Shown here one piece after another: positions 53,322 through 62,108 of a stretch of 64,000 nt of DNA. The position numbers were made by a program, and so were the translations under genes. Location: assembly GCA_015059805.1 (NCBI GenBank), contig SUZO01000002.1:120752-184751 (forward strand), in the 5' to 3' direction. The notes under the pieces are model-generated. The model saw only the letters and a list, made by a program, of their open reading frames with translations. It made no database searches and was not told the origin of the DNA. This stretch comes from Rikenellaceae bacterium. Its GTDB lineage: Bacteria; Bacteroidota; Bacteroidia; Bacteroidales; Rikenellaceae. Every line of letters starts with the position of its first letter. The first letter of the stretch is position 1.

Positions 53322-53735
53322 TTAGCCTTCTATTACATCTCGTACAATCTCATTTACAACATATGGTACCATCATAGCGCCCTCGCTAACAGTAACTTCA
53401 TAACGCTCACTTTCTTCACCTTCAAATATTATGATTATAGTATTCCCTGAGTAAGTTACATTGTAGGTATCGCTAAAATTATAACTTCCCTCTATTGTCT
53501 TCCTATAAGCAGCAGAAATTCTACCTTTATCGTCATACTTATATTCTAAATTATCTCTAACATCTCCTCCCGAATACCTAACATTCAAAACTCGTGCATT
53601 TCTCAACTCTTTGAACTCCGCCCATGAGAGCTGACCCAGAGATGAATCATCGTCATTGTCTGCGCATGCGATAATGCTAATACTGATAAAAAGACCTAAA
53701 AAGAAGGCTGCCAAAATTGAAAAAAACTTTTTCAT
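53322..53735 (-). CDS. Small lipoprotein of unknown function
   Basis: 137 aa. Signal peptide with lipobox ISIIAC and Asp-rich flank ADNDDDSS, suggesting outer-membrane lipidation. A beta-rich body (YKYDDKGRISAAYRKT, YSGNTIIIIFEG) resembles small DUF4595-like beta proteins. It is A/T-richer than its neighbours. No partner genes adjoin. Confidence 0.75.
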   Translation of the reverse strand: MKKFFSILAAFFLGLFISISIIACADNDDDSSLGQLSWAEFKELRNARVLNVRYSGGDVRDNLEYKYDDKGRISAAYRKTIEGSYNFSDTYNVTYSGNTIIIIFEGEESERYEVTVSEGAMMVPYVVNEIVRDVIEG

Positions 53736-53774
53736 AATAGATAATTTGTGCTGTCTATCTCCAACACAGCTATT

Positions 53775-53953
53775 AAAAAAGAGAAAGTGTGGAGATAATT
53801 AGTCTATCTGAACGAAGGTTGTGGAATGACCCGAACACAAATAGACAATACCCCACACTCGTATTGGAATGAGTACGGGGTATGTAACTCAAACATAACA
53901 ATACAGAGTAAGAGTGTCTTGCCATCCTTGTGTTCAGAAAACTTCCACATTTT
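53775..53953 (-). ncRNA. ssrS: Candidate 6S-type RNA
   Basis: Read on the minus strand, the expected start just after the -7 box opens a long interrupted hairpin: GAGCGAA with TTCGTTC, TGTGGAA with TTCCACA, CTGAACACAA with TTGTGTTCGG, AGACA with TGTCT, and the apical ATACCCC/GGGGTAT with ACTC/GAGT. Internal loops break the stem, the largest in the middle. The length of about 180 nt to the T-run at 53780-53775, the single rod shape and its own promoter fit 6S RNA, which binds RNA polymerase. The sequence match to known 6S RNAs is untested; another structured RNA is possible. Confidence 0.45.
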
Positions 53954-53957
53954 CGCT

Positions 53958-53987
53958 CAAGGATAAAAGCTAATACACTTTCATCAA
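53958..53987 (-). promoter_or_regulatory. Promoter of the structured RNA
   Basis: On the minus strand TTG (53987-53985), 19 bases, TATCCTTG (53965-53958); one mismatch to TAnnTTTG. The start would fall at about 53953, the base of the long hairpin. Confidence 0.55.
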
Positions 53988-54057
53988 TAAATATCTCTGC
54001 CAAGAGCATCTGCCCAATGGCGCTACTAAAATAGGCAATTTTTCTCAAATACAACCA

Positions 54058-54098
54058 CAAAAAAAGAGTGTGTCCAACAATTTTTGTACTGAACACAC
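54058..54098 (-). terminator. Terminator of the fucO-rhaT operon
   Basis: Arms GTGTGTTCA and TGGACACAC (one mismatch), then TCTTTTTTTG on the minus strand. Confidence 0.85.
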
Positions 54099-54118
54099 CC
54101 CTTTTGTCTTAACTTTTT

Positions 54119-55156
54119 CTACTTCAGCAGCTCTGGCAGGAAAGAGCTTAGGATAAGGATCGCCAAGCCTAAGATAAGCACAGCGATAGTCTTTCGTGAG
54201 CAGCCCTTCCACTCCTTAAGGATAATACCCCAAACATTTGCAAAGGTGACATTAAGAGCCATAAGGATGCAGAAAGATAGGGTCATAAGTGTTGGCGACT
54301 GAGTCAAAAAGCCTTTGCCAAGGCTCAGCCCGAAGAACTGGCTATACCACAAAGCTCCAGCCAGGGCGCAAAATAGCAGATTATTAACCCACAGATTACT
54401 CTGTTTATAGTCGCTAAAGCTCTTGTTCTTATAGTTCTGGTAGAGGCAATAGATGGCATTGGTAATAAATCCACCTATAGTGACAAGCAGAGTTGCTGGT
54501 AGCGTTTTATACATATCTGCAGTCAAAGCGCCAAAGTTAATATCCTTGCCAAACTCAAGTCCGACATTAAAACATCCGCTCATAATACCAGCCAGCAGGG
54601 CGATAGCAATACCTTTGCGGAAGTTAAACTCCTTGACAGCCTCCTTTTTCTGCTCCTCAGGTAGCGACGACGCCTTCATCATGCCCGCAACACCTATAAC
54701 GGCGATACCCACAAGGGTAACCACCACGCCAGATAACACGGCAAAGGTTAGCGATGATAGAGCATCAATCTCTGGGAAGAAGCCATTGAGAAGCACAGGA
54801 CCTAAGATTGTTCCACCTGCAGCACAAGTACCCAAGGCGATACTCTGCCCCAGAGCAACGCCCAAGTAGCGCATAGAGAGTCCGAATGTAAGACCTCCAA
54901 TACCCCACAGCACTCCGAATAGCACTGTCATCAGCACATTAAAGCTGTTGCCAGAGGTAAAGAGTTCACTAAGACTATGACCCTCAGGGACAGCCAGCAG
55001 TGCACCTAAGAGTGGGAAGAGTAGCCATGCAAAGAGCCCCTGCACAAGCCAGTAAGACTCCCAGCTCCACCCTTTAATCTTGTTAATAGGTACATAGCTG
55101 CTTGACTGGCAGAATGCGCCCACTGCAATTATCAAAAGACCTATAAATATATCCAT
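54119..55156 (-). CDS. rhaT: L-rhamnose/proton symporter RhaT
   Basis: 345 aa with ten hydrophobic segments. Sequence features of RhaT: GAFCQSSSYVPINKIKGWSW at the first helix, WGIGGLTFGLSMRYLGVALG, and GLSLGKGFLTQSPTL. It imports rhamnose (or a similar deoxysugar) with a proton. It follows fucO by 4 bases; the remaining rhamnose catabolic genes (rhaA, B, D) are not in the window. Confidence 0.9.
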   Translation of the reverse strand: MDIFIGLLIIAVGAFCQSSSYVPINKIKGWSWESYWLVQGLFAWLLFPLLGALLAVPEGHSLSELFTSGNSFNVLMTVLFGVLWGIGGLTFGLSMRYLGVALGQSIALGTCAAGGTILGPVLLNGFFPEIDALSSLTFAVLSGVVVTLVGIAVIGVAGMMKASSLPEEQKKEAVKEFNFRKGIAIALLAGIMSGCFNVGLEFGKDINFGALTADMYKTLPATLLVTIGGFITNAIYCLYQNYKNKSFSDYKQSNLWVNNLLFCALAGALWYSQFFGLSLGKGFLTQSPTLMTLSFCILMALNVTFANVWGIILKEWKGCSRKTIAVLILGLAILILSSFLPELLK

Positions 55157-55160
55157 TGTT

Positions 55161-56318
55161 CTACTGGTATGCTATCTCGTACAACTTAACAATATCCTCA
55201 ACAGATGTTGGGCGAGGGTTGCCACCTGTACAAACATCGTTAAACGCAGCTACAGCGAGAGCTGGAATATCCTCTCTCTTCACACCAATCTCGCACAGGT
55301 GCTGAGGAATGCCAACGCTCAGCGACAGAGAGCGAACTGCATCAATAGCAGCACGCACACCCTCATCAACGCTCATGCCCTCGGTATTTACACCCATAGC
55401 CTTTGCAATGTCAAGATACTTTGCGCGAGATGGGGAGTCGGCATTGTACTCCATAACATAAGGCAGCAACAGCGCATTAGCCACGCCGTGTGGGGTGTCA
55501 TAGAATGCACCAAGAGGGTGAGCCATTGAGTGTACAATACCCAGACCGACATTTGAAAAGCCCATACCGGCAATATACTGAGCCTCAGCCATACCTGAGC
55601 GAGCAACCTCGTCGTTACCGTTATCAACAGCATTCTTAAGGTGCTTTGCAATAAGCTCAATAGACTTATACTCAAACATATCGCTCATAGTCCACGCGCC
55701 AGGGGTGATAAAGCTCTCAATGGCGTGTGTCAGCGCATCCATACCCGTTGCAGCAGTAAGACCCTTTGGCATTGAGTACATCAGCTCGCAGTCAATAATA
55801 GAACACATAGGGATGTCGTTAGGGTCTACACATACCATCTTCTTCTTTGCCTGCTCGTCAGTAATCACGTAGTTGATAGTAACCTCCGCTGCTGTTCCTG
55901 CAGTTGTCGGAATAGCAAATGTAGGCACGGCGCGATTCTTTGTAGGTGCTACACCCTCAAGCGAGCGAACATCTGCAAACTCAGGATTGTTTACGATAAT
56001 ACCCACAGCCTTAGCAGTATCAATAGATGAGCCACCACCCAGGGCGATGATAAAGTCAGCGCCAGAGTTCTTGTATGCCTCAACACCGCGCTGTACATTG
56101 CCAATTGTAGGGTTAGCCTTCACATCGCTGTAAATTTCGTAAGGGATACCTGCGCCATTAAGCACAGCCTCAATCTTCTCGGCAACGCCAAAGCGAATTA
56201 AATCTTTATCAGTTACGAAAAAAGCCTTCTTGAATCCCCGTTTTGCCACCTCTTCTGCAATTACAGAGCGGCATCCAGCGCCGAAATACGACGTCTCATT
56301 TAATACAATACGATACAT
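55161..56318 (-). CDS. fucO: Lactaldehyde reductase (iron-containing alcohol dehydrogenase)
   Basis: 385 aa. NAD motif ALGGGSSIDTAKAVG and the iron-ligand set DALTHAIE and HSMAHPLGAFYDTPHG. Closest by overall sequence to FucO, which reduces L-lactaldehyde from fucose or rhamnose to 1,2-propanediol. Pairing with rhaT supports this substrate. It is the first gene behind a consensus promoter at 56383-56413. Confidence 0.88.
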   Translation of the reverse strand: MYRIVLNETSYFGAGCRSVIAEEVAKRGFKKAFFVTDKDLIRFGVAEKIEAVLNGAGIPYEIYSDVKANPTIGNVQRGVEAYKNSGADFIIALGGGSSIDTAKAVGIIVNNPEFADVRSLEGVAPTKNRAVPTFAIPTTAGTAAEVTINYVITDEQAKKKMVCVDPNDIPMCSIIDCELMYSMPKGLTAATGMDALTHAIESFITPGAWTMSDMFEYKSIELIAKHLKNAVDNGNDEVARSGMAEAQYIAGMGFSNVGLGIVHSMAHPLGAFYDTPHGVANALLLPYVMEYNADSPSRAKYLDIAKAMGVNTEGMSVDEGVRAAIDAVRSLSLSVGIPQHLCEIGVKREDIPALAVAAFNDVCTGGNPRPTSVEDIVKLYEIAYQ

Positions 56319-56382
56319 AGTTTTTGGTTTTTAAGGTTATTGGGTTAATTTGTTAAGTGTCAGATAGTTTTGTTTCTAAATA

Positions 56383-56413
56383 CAAATGTAAAGATTTTTA
56401 TTGAATTAACAAA
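56383..56413 (-). promoter_or_regulatory. Consensus promoter of fucO-rhaT
   Basis: On the minus strand TTTG (56413-56410), exactly 19 bases, TACATTTG (56390-56383). The leader of about 60 bases contains no obvious riboswitch or attenuator. Confidence 0.85.
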
Positions 56414-56460
56414 ACGGGCATCAGATGTGATATTTTCCTAATTTTTACTAAATTTGTGCT

Positions 56461-58575
56461 ATGAACCCGTTAGATAACGATATAAAATATGTCTCAGGGG
56501 TGGGAGAGGTGCGTGCTAAGCTGCTTGCAAAGGAGATTGGCGTGCATACTATGCGCGATATGCTCTACCACTTCCCCTTCCGATATATTGACCGCACAAA
56601 GATATACAACATCGGAGAGCTTAACGAGGCAAATACCTCTGGTGGATATATCCAGATTCGTGGTCGTGTGACGGGCAAGAACTATTTTGGCGAGGGGAGA
56701 AATCAGCGCTTTGTAATCTATATCACAGACCAGACGGGCAAGGCGGAGCTTATCTGGTTTCGTGGCATAAAGTGGATAGAGAACAAGTTTGAGCTTGGGC
56801 GCGAGTACCTTATCTTTGGTCGCCCATCCTTCTATCGCAGTGAGCTGAGCCTTGTACATCCAGAGGTTGAGCCTATAGAGGTCGCCCTCTCTCGCAAGGA
56901 GAGCTGCGGCATGCAGGGCATCTACTCTACCACAGAGAAGCTCTCTGCTGCCCTCGGCACAAAGGGTATGTACACCATCATCGGCAAGATTTTAGACAAC
57001 TGCAAGGGTAAGATTGTGGACTATATGCCCCACTACCTACGCGAGCGATATGGACTTATACCCCTTGAGCAGGCGTTAGAGAATATCCACCGCCCTCAAT
57101 CTGCTATGGCGCTTAAGCAGGCTCAATATCGTCTGAAGTTTGACGAACTTTTTGGCATACAGCTCAACATTCAGAGCCTCCGCGCTGCACGTACCACCGC
57201 CCGTGCAGGTTTTCACTTTGGGCGCGTGGGCAAATTCTTCAACGACTTCTATAACAACCGCCTACCATTCCCCCTTACTGGCGCACAAAAGAGTGTTATC
57301 AAAGATATTCGCGCCGATACGGTGTCAGGCTGTCAGATGAACCGCCTGCTGCAGGGTGATGTTGGTAGTGGTAAGACTATCGTGGCGCTTATCTCCATGA
57401 TTCTTGCCGTAGATAACGGTTTTCAGGCGTGTATGATGGCTCCAACAGAGATTTTGGCGCGACAACACTACGCTACAATCACCAAAATGGTTGGCGATAT
57501 AGGTCTGCGCATAGCCGTTCTCACTGGAACAACAAAGGCTAAGGAGCGCCGCGAGATACTTGCTGCCCTTGCCGCTGGTGAGGTGGATATTCTTATCGGC
57601 ACGCACGCCCTTATCGAGGATAGGGTGCAGTTTGCAGCCTTGGGCTTTGTGGTTATTGACGAGCAGCACCGCTTTGGCGTTGAGCAGAGGGCAAGGCTGT
57701 GGGCTAAGAATAACAACCCGCCCCATATTCTTGTCATGACCGCCACACCTATACCGCGAACACTTGCCATGACGCTCTATGGCGACCTTGACGTCTCTAC
57801 TATCAACGAACTACCCCCAGGCAGAAAGCCAATTAAGACGGTACACTACTACGAGTCGGCTCGCCTACGCCTCTTTGGCTTTATGCGCGAGCAGATAGCT
57901 CAGGGGCGACAGATATACATTGTCTACCCACTTATCAAGGAGTCCGAAAAGGCGGACTACGCCAACCTTGAGCAGGGCTTTGAGGCTATAGTGCGCGACT
58001 TCCCACTGCCTAAGTACCGCGTATCGGCATGCCATGGCAAGATGAAGCCAGAGGATAAGGAGGAGTCTATGCGCCAATTTAAGTGTGGTGAGGCGGATAT
58101 TCTTGTGGCTACATCAGTAATTGAGGTGGGTGTAGATGTGCCAAATGCAACCGTTATGGTCATTGAGTCTGCCGAGCGCTTCGGTCTTGCCCAGCTGCAC
58201 CAGCTGCGAGGTCGTGTGGGTCGTGGTGGCAACCAGTCCTACTGCATCCTTATGTCCGACGAGAAGCTCTCTAAAGAGTCCCGCACGCGTCTTGAGGCTA
58301 TGTGTGAGACCACCAATGGCTTTGAACTTGCCGAGCTTGACCTTAAGCTGCGTGGCGCTGGAGATATTAACGGCACACAGCAGAGCGGCGAGATTATAGA
58401 CCTTAAGATTGCCAACCTCGCTGAGGATAACCAGATTGTACAGATAGCACAACAGGCGGCTGTTGCGCTGCTTACTGTAGATAAAAACCTCTCACTGCCT
58501 GAGCATCAGCCTCTCCAACAACTCAAGGCGCGATATTCAAAGCGTGAAGAGATAGATTTTTCGGTAATTTCATAG
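56461..58575 (+). CDS. recG: ATP-dependent DNA helicase RecG
   Basis: 704 aa. N-terminal wedge/OB domain (60-160), helicase motif I LLQGDVGSGKT, motif II VVIDEQHRFG, motif III MTATPIPRTLAM, and motif VI HQLRGRVGRG. It remodels stalled forks and Holliday junctions. A -7 box TAAATTTG at 56449-56456 ends 4 bases before the ATG, so the mRNA may be leaderless. Confidence 0.95.
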   Translation: MNPLDNDIKYVSGVGEVRAKLLAKEIGVHTMRDMLYHFPFRYIDRTKIYNIGELNEANTSGGYIQIRGRVTGKNYFGEGRNQRFVIYITDQTGKAELIWFRGIKWIENKFELGREYLIFGRPSFYRSELSLVHPEVEPIEVALSRKESCGMQGIYSTTEKLSAALGTKGMYTIIGKILDNCKGKIVDYMPHYLRERYGLIPLEQALENIHRPQSAMALKQAQYRLKFDELFGIQLNIQSLRAARTTARAGFHFGRVGKFFNDFYNNRLPFPLTGAQKSVIKDIRADTVSGCQMNRLLQGDVGSGKTIVALISMILAVDNGFQACMMAPTEILARQHYATITKMVGDIGLRIAVLTGTTKAKERREILAALAAGEVDILIGTHALIEDRVQFAALGFVVIDEQHRFGVEQRARLWAKNNNPPHILVMTATPIPRTLAMTLYGDLDVSTINELPPGRKPIKTVHYYESARLRLFGFMREQIAQGRQIYIVYPLIKESEKADYANLEQGFEAIVRDFPLPKYRVSACHGKMKPEDKEESMRQFKCGEADILVATSVIEVGVDVPNATVMVIESAERFGLAQLHQLRGRVGRGGNQSYCILMSDEKLSKESRTRLEAMCETTNGFELAELDLKLRGAGDINGTQQSGEIIDLKIANLAEDNQIVQIAQQAAVALLTVDKNLSLPEHQPLQQLKARYSKREEIDFSVIS

Positions 58576-58622
58576 CTATCCATAATAAGGCTCAGTTGTT
58601 GCTCGTTATATAAAGTAGAGAT

Positions 58623-59420
58623 ATGAAGCGATTTTTAATCATACTTTTTGCCCTTTGGTCCACCCTGCCACTCTCGGCACAGCTCTACAATGCTGGTGAG
58701 TGTCTTGACTATCGTGTGGCATACAAGGCAAAGTTCGTACCCAATACCGAGATGGCTACTGTCACCGTTCAGACCACTCTTGATACGCTCAAGGGCAAAC
58801 CCGTCTACCGCGTTATGGGTCTTGGAAAGATTATGCCCGAATTTCGCTGGTTCTTCAACCTTGAGGACCGCTATGACATTTTTGTAGATACCCTAACCCT
58901 CAAAACTCAACGCTTTGAGAGCGATATTAAGGAGGGCGACTACACCTTCCGTAGCCACTACGACTATGACTGGGATGGTATGAAGGTGCATACGTGGGCA
59001 CAGAGCCGACAGAGAACGCCAAAAAGCAAAACTATGAAGCTCACAGCTCAGAGTATGGACCCCGTGTCGCTCTACTTCAACCTCCGCTCTATAGATGCCT
59101 CAACGCTCAGCGTAGGTCAGACTAATAACCTTGAGATGGTGCTTGAAGATACAATCAAAGTGTTAAAATTCAGGCTCTTAGGTCGTGAAGTTTGTCGCGT
59201 ACCACAAAAGGGTAAGTTCCGAACTATCAAACTCGCCTGCACTCTTGGCACAAGCGAGGGCTTCTCCTTTACCGATGGCTCGGAGTTCTTTATCTGGATT
59301 ACTGATGACAAAAATAAGTTCCCCGTAATGCTTGAATCTCCAATCAAAATTGGCAGTATTCGTGCATATATCTCTGATTTTAAGGGTTTGAAATATCCAT
59401 TGACGAGCAAAATCCGATAA
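58623..59420 (+). CDS. Secreted DUF3108 protein
   Basis: 265 aa with a signal peptide (1-19, LPLSA). A beta-barrel-like body with YNAGECLDYRVAYKA start and SMDPVSLYFNLRSID, the DUF3108 pattern. Periplasmic or outer-membrane location; function not known. 47 bases after recG. Confidence 0.82.
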   Translation: MKRFLIILFALWSTLPLSAQLYNAGECLDYRVAYKAKFVPNTEMATVTVQTTLDTLKGKPVYRVMGLGKIMPEFRWFFNLEDRYDIFVDTLTLKTQRFESDIKEGDYTFRSHYDYDWDGMKVHTWAQSRQRTPKSKTMKLTAQSMDPVSLYFNLRSIDASTLSVGQTNNLEMVLEDTIKVLKFRLLGREVCRVPQKGKFRTIKLACTLGTSEGFSFTDGSEFFIWITDDKNKFPVMLESPIKIGSIRAYISDFKGLKYPLTSKIR

Positions 59421-59427
59421 TTTTTTC

Positions 59428-59435
59428 TATCTTTG
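59428..59435 (+). promoter_or_regulatory. -7 promoter box (TATCTTTG) for the coiled-coil protein gene
   Basis: Exact TAnnTTTG match, 18 bases before the ATG at 59454. Confidence 0.5.
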
Positions 59436-59453
59436 CAACATAAAACTATCACT

Positions 59454-60377
59454 ATGGCAGATAATAAGTACGACTACGAAGACGATCGTTACGACGATTA
59501 TGATACCGAGACCGACGATGCGGCGAAAAAATCTATCCGAGGCTACCGCGTTGTAATTATCCTTTTGGCTGTTATCCTTGCAGGAATCTCAGCCCTCTAC
59601 TTCAACCTCAACCGTCAGCAACAGCGTGACTATGAACTTCTTAAGGTAGACCGCGACTCTATCCAGAGCAACCTTGAGGGTCTTATTACAGAGTACGATA
59701 GCCTGAAGTTTACCAACGACACTATCGCCGCTAAGCTCGTTGAGGCAAACCAGATGATGGAGCAGCTCAAGCGTGAGCGCCGCTGGAACTACGCCAAGAT
59801 TAAGGAGTATGAGAAGGAGGTGGGTACTCTGCGTAGCGTTATGCGCAACTATCTCAAGCAGATTGACTCACTCAATAGCCTCAACAAGAAGCTCGTTGCC
59901 GAGAATGTCTCCTACCGCAAGGAGATTTCGACAGCCAACCTACGCGCCGATGTTGCCGAGGAGAAGGCTTCAGAGCTTGAGAATAAGGTTCGCCAGGGCG
60001 CAGTCCTTCGCGCCCGCGACATCAGCATGGTGGCGCTTAATGAGAAGGATAATGAGGTTACTCGCATCAAGAGAGCTGTCACCCTGCGCGTGGATTTTGC
60101 TATCTCGTCTAACGAGCTTGCCAGCCCAGGTAATCGTGAGGTCTACCTCTGCATCAAGTCCCCTGATGGCTATCTGCTCACCTCTGAGAGCATGCCAACC
60201 TTTGAGTATCAAGGCATGGCTACTGGTTACTCTGCAGCTCGTGAGGTTGATTATCAGAACGAGGATGTTGATATGAGCATCTACTACCACGGTAGCGGTT
60301 TTACTGAGGGTCAATATACCATCGAGATATATACCGACGGAAATCTTATCGGTTCTGGCTCTGTCTCGATGCGATAG
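59454..60377 (+). CDS. Membrane-anchored coiled-coil protein
   Basis: 307 aa from ATG 59454 (the earlier start at 59433 lies in the promoter). Acidic N-terminus (DYEDDRYDDYDTETDD), one membrane helix at about 35-54 (VIILLAVILAGISALYFNL), a long coiled coil from about 58 to 178, then a beta-rich C-terminal domain (LRVDFAISSN to end) outside. A conserved Bacteroidetes cell-envelope-type protein; I do not know a function. Confidence 0.8.
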   Translation: MADNKYDYEDDRYDDYDTETDDAAKKSIRGYRVVIILLAVILAGISALYFNLNRQQQRDYELLKVDRDSIQSNLEGLITEYDSLKFTNDTIAAKLVEANQMMEQLKRERRWNYAKIKEYEKEVGTLRSVMRNYLKQIDSLNSLNKKLVAENVSYRKEISTANLRADVAEEKASELENKVRQGAVLRARDISMVALNEKDNEVTRIKRAVTLRVDFAISSNELASPGNREVYLCIKSPDGYLLTSESMPTFEYQGMATGYSAAREVDYQNEDVDMSIYYHGSGFTEGQYTIEIYTDGNLIGSGSVSMR

Positions 60378-60414
60378 ATTCTCACTATCATAGCCATATA
60401 AAAACCTTAAAACA

Positions 60415-61974
60415 ATGAAGAGCGATTTTCTGGTAATCGGTTCTGGCTCGGCTGGGTTAAGCTTTGCACTCAAGGCTGCAGAGCATGGAACGGTGACTAT
60501 TGTCACAAAGGGAGAACTTAATGAGTGTAATACCAACTATGCACAGGGCGGTATCTGCTCGGTAACCTATCTACCCGACACCTTTGAGAAGCATATTGAG
60601 GATACGCTAATTTGCGGAGCTGGCAAGTGTGACCGCGAGGCTGTAGAGTTGGTTGTCCGCAATGCCCCTGAGGCGGCTAAGGACCTTATTGCATGGGGCA
60701 CGCAGTTTGATAAGACCGAGGATGGTCGCTTTGACCTGCACCGCGAGGGTGGACACTCTGAGCACCGCATTCTCCACCACGAGGACCTTACTGGTGCAGA
60801 GATTGAGCGCGCGCTTATTCAGAGCGTAAAGGCTCACCCAAATATCACAGTCCTTGAGCACCATTTTGCCATTGACCTGCTCACTCAGCACCACCTTGGC
60901 GAGATTGTTACCCGCCACACAAGGGGATTAGCGTGCTTTGGAGCATACGTCTTAGATACAGATAGCGACCAGATTAAGACCATACTTGCCAAGGCGACAA
61001 TCGTTGCAGCAGGTGGTTGTGGAAACATCTATAACACAACGACAAACCCTACGGTAGCTACCGGTGACGGTATTGCTATGTGCCACCGCGCCAAGGCGAT
61101 AACCAAGAATATGCAGTACATTCAGTTCCACCCAACGGCACTCTATCACCCAGGGGAGCGTCCATCGTTCCTCATCACAGAGGCTATGCGTGGCTATGGT
61201 GCAATTCTGAAACTGCAGAATGGCAAGGAGTTTATGGATAAGTATCATCCGATGAAATCCCTTGCTCCGCGCGATGTCGTTGCTCGCTCTATAGACCACG
61301 AGCTAAAGATTCGCGGTGAGGAGTTTGTCTACCTCGATGTTACACACATGCCAGCCGAGCAGACAAAGGCTCACTTCCCAAATATCTACGAGAAGTGCCT
61401 CTCTATCGGCATTGACATCACCAAGCAGATGATTCCAGTCTGTCCTGCGGCGCACTACTGCTGTGGTGGCGTTGTTGTGGATAGCAATGGAGAGTCGTCA
61501 ATTCGCCGACTCTATGTTATTGGCGAGAGCTCTTGCACTGGTCTACATGGAGCAAACCGTCTTGCCTCAAACTCACTCACTGAGGCTATTGTCTATGCTG
61601 ACCGCGCAGCTAAACATGCATCGGCTCAGATTGAGAAGATAGATTTCCAGGAGGGTATTCCAGATTGGGACTTTGAGGGTACTGCCGAGGCGGAGGAGAT
61701 GGTGCTTGTGCTTCAGAATCGCCGCGAGCTGCAGGCAATTATGTCTAACTATGTGGGCATTGTCCGCTCTAACCTACGCCTTGAGCGCGCAATGAAGCGA
61801 CTTGCCATCATCTGGCAGGAGACCGAGGGACTCTATAACCGCACAAAGCCTTGCCGAGAGCTGTGCGAGCTGCGAAATATGACAGCCGTTGCATACCTTA
61901 CAATCAAGCAGGCTAAGGAGTGTAAGGAGTCTGTGGGACTGCACTACACGATAGATTATCCGCCAGTGAAGTAA
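60415..61974 (+). CDS. nadB: L-aspartate oxidase
   Basis: 519 aa. FAD motif VIGSGSAGLSFA (7-18), NYAQGGICSV, HREGGHSEHRILHHED (active-site His and Arg), and RLASNSLTEAIVYA. It converts aspartate to iminoaspartate, first step of NAD synthesis. nadA and nadC are not adjacent. Followed by a clear terminator. Confidence 0.94.
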   Translation: MKSDFLVIGSGSAGLSFALKAAEHGTVTIVTKGELNECNTNYAQGGICSVTYLPDTFEKHIEDTLICGAGKCDREAVELVVRNAPEAAKDLIAWGTQFDKTEDGRFDLHREGGHSEHRILHHEDLTGAEIERALIQSVKAHPNITVLEHHFAIDLLTQHHLGEIVTRHTRGLACFGAYVLDTDSDQIKTILAKATIVAAGGCGNIYNTTTNPTVATGDGIAMCHRAKAITKNMQYIQFHPTALYHPGERPSFLITEAMRGYGAILKLQNGKEFMDKYHPMKSLAPRDVVARSIDHELKIRGEEFVYLDVTHMPAEQTKAHFPNIYEKCLSIGIDITKQMIPVCPAAHYCCGGVVVDSNGESSIRRLYVIGESSCTGLHGANRLASNSLTEAIVYADRAAKHASAQIEKIDFQEGIPDWDFEGTAEAEEMVLVLQNRRELQAIMSNYVGIVRSNLRLERAMKRLAIIWQETEGLYNRTKPCRELCELRNMTAVAYLTIKQAKECKESVGLHYTIDYPPVK

Positions 61975-61988
61975 CAGCGACGACTGAG

Positions 61989-62020
61989 AAAATGTCAAGC
62001 CCTTTTGCTTGACATTTTTT
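61989..62020 (+). terminator. Terminator of nadB
   Basis: Arms AAAATGTCAAG and CTTGACATTTT around CCCTTTTG, followed by T-rich sequence. Confidence 0.9.
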
Positions 62021-62068
62021 GTTTTTCAAAATATTCACTATTGTTGCGGTAATCTCTATTAAAATTAG

Positions 62069-62076
62069 TATTTTTG
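62069..62076 (+). promoter_or_regulatory. -7 promoter box (TATTTTTG) of prfC
   Basis: Exact TAnnTTTG match 32 bases before the ATG at 62109, downstream of the nadB terminator. Confidence 0.5.
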
Positions 62077-62108
62077 CAGCCGCTAATAAGCTAATAGACA
62101 AACAAGAT

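Larger units (their letters stand above)
53736..54118. other. 383-base non-coding stretch with RNA-like structure and a terminator
   Basis: No credible protein frame (a 107-codon frame is discounted because its sequence pairs with itself over most of its length). It holds the candidate 6S-type RNA (53775-53953), its promoter (53958-53987) and the terminator of rhaT (54058-54098). Confidence 0.7.

Noticed and set aside
53773..54096. 107-codon minus-strand frame as a protein gene
   Set aside because: It spans a terminator and a self-complementary stretch with its own promoter; the residue order has no coding character.
62019..62108. N-terminal extension of RF3
   Set aside because: It would begin inside the nadB terminator and upstream of the prfC promoter box; RF3 normally starts near the GTPase domain.
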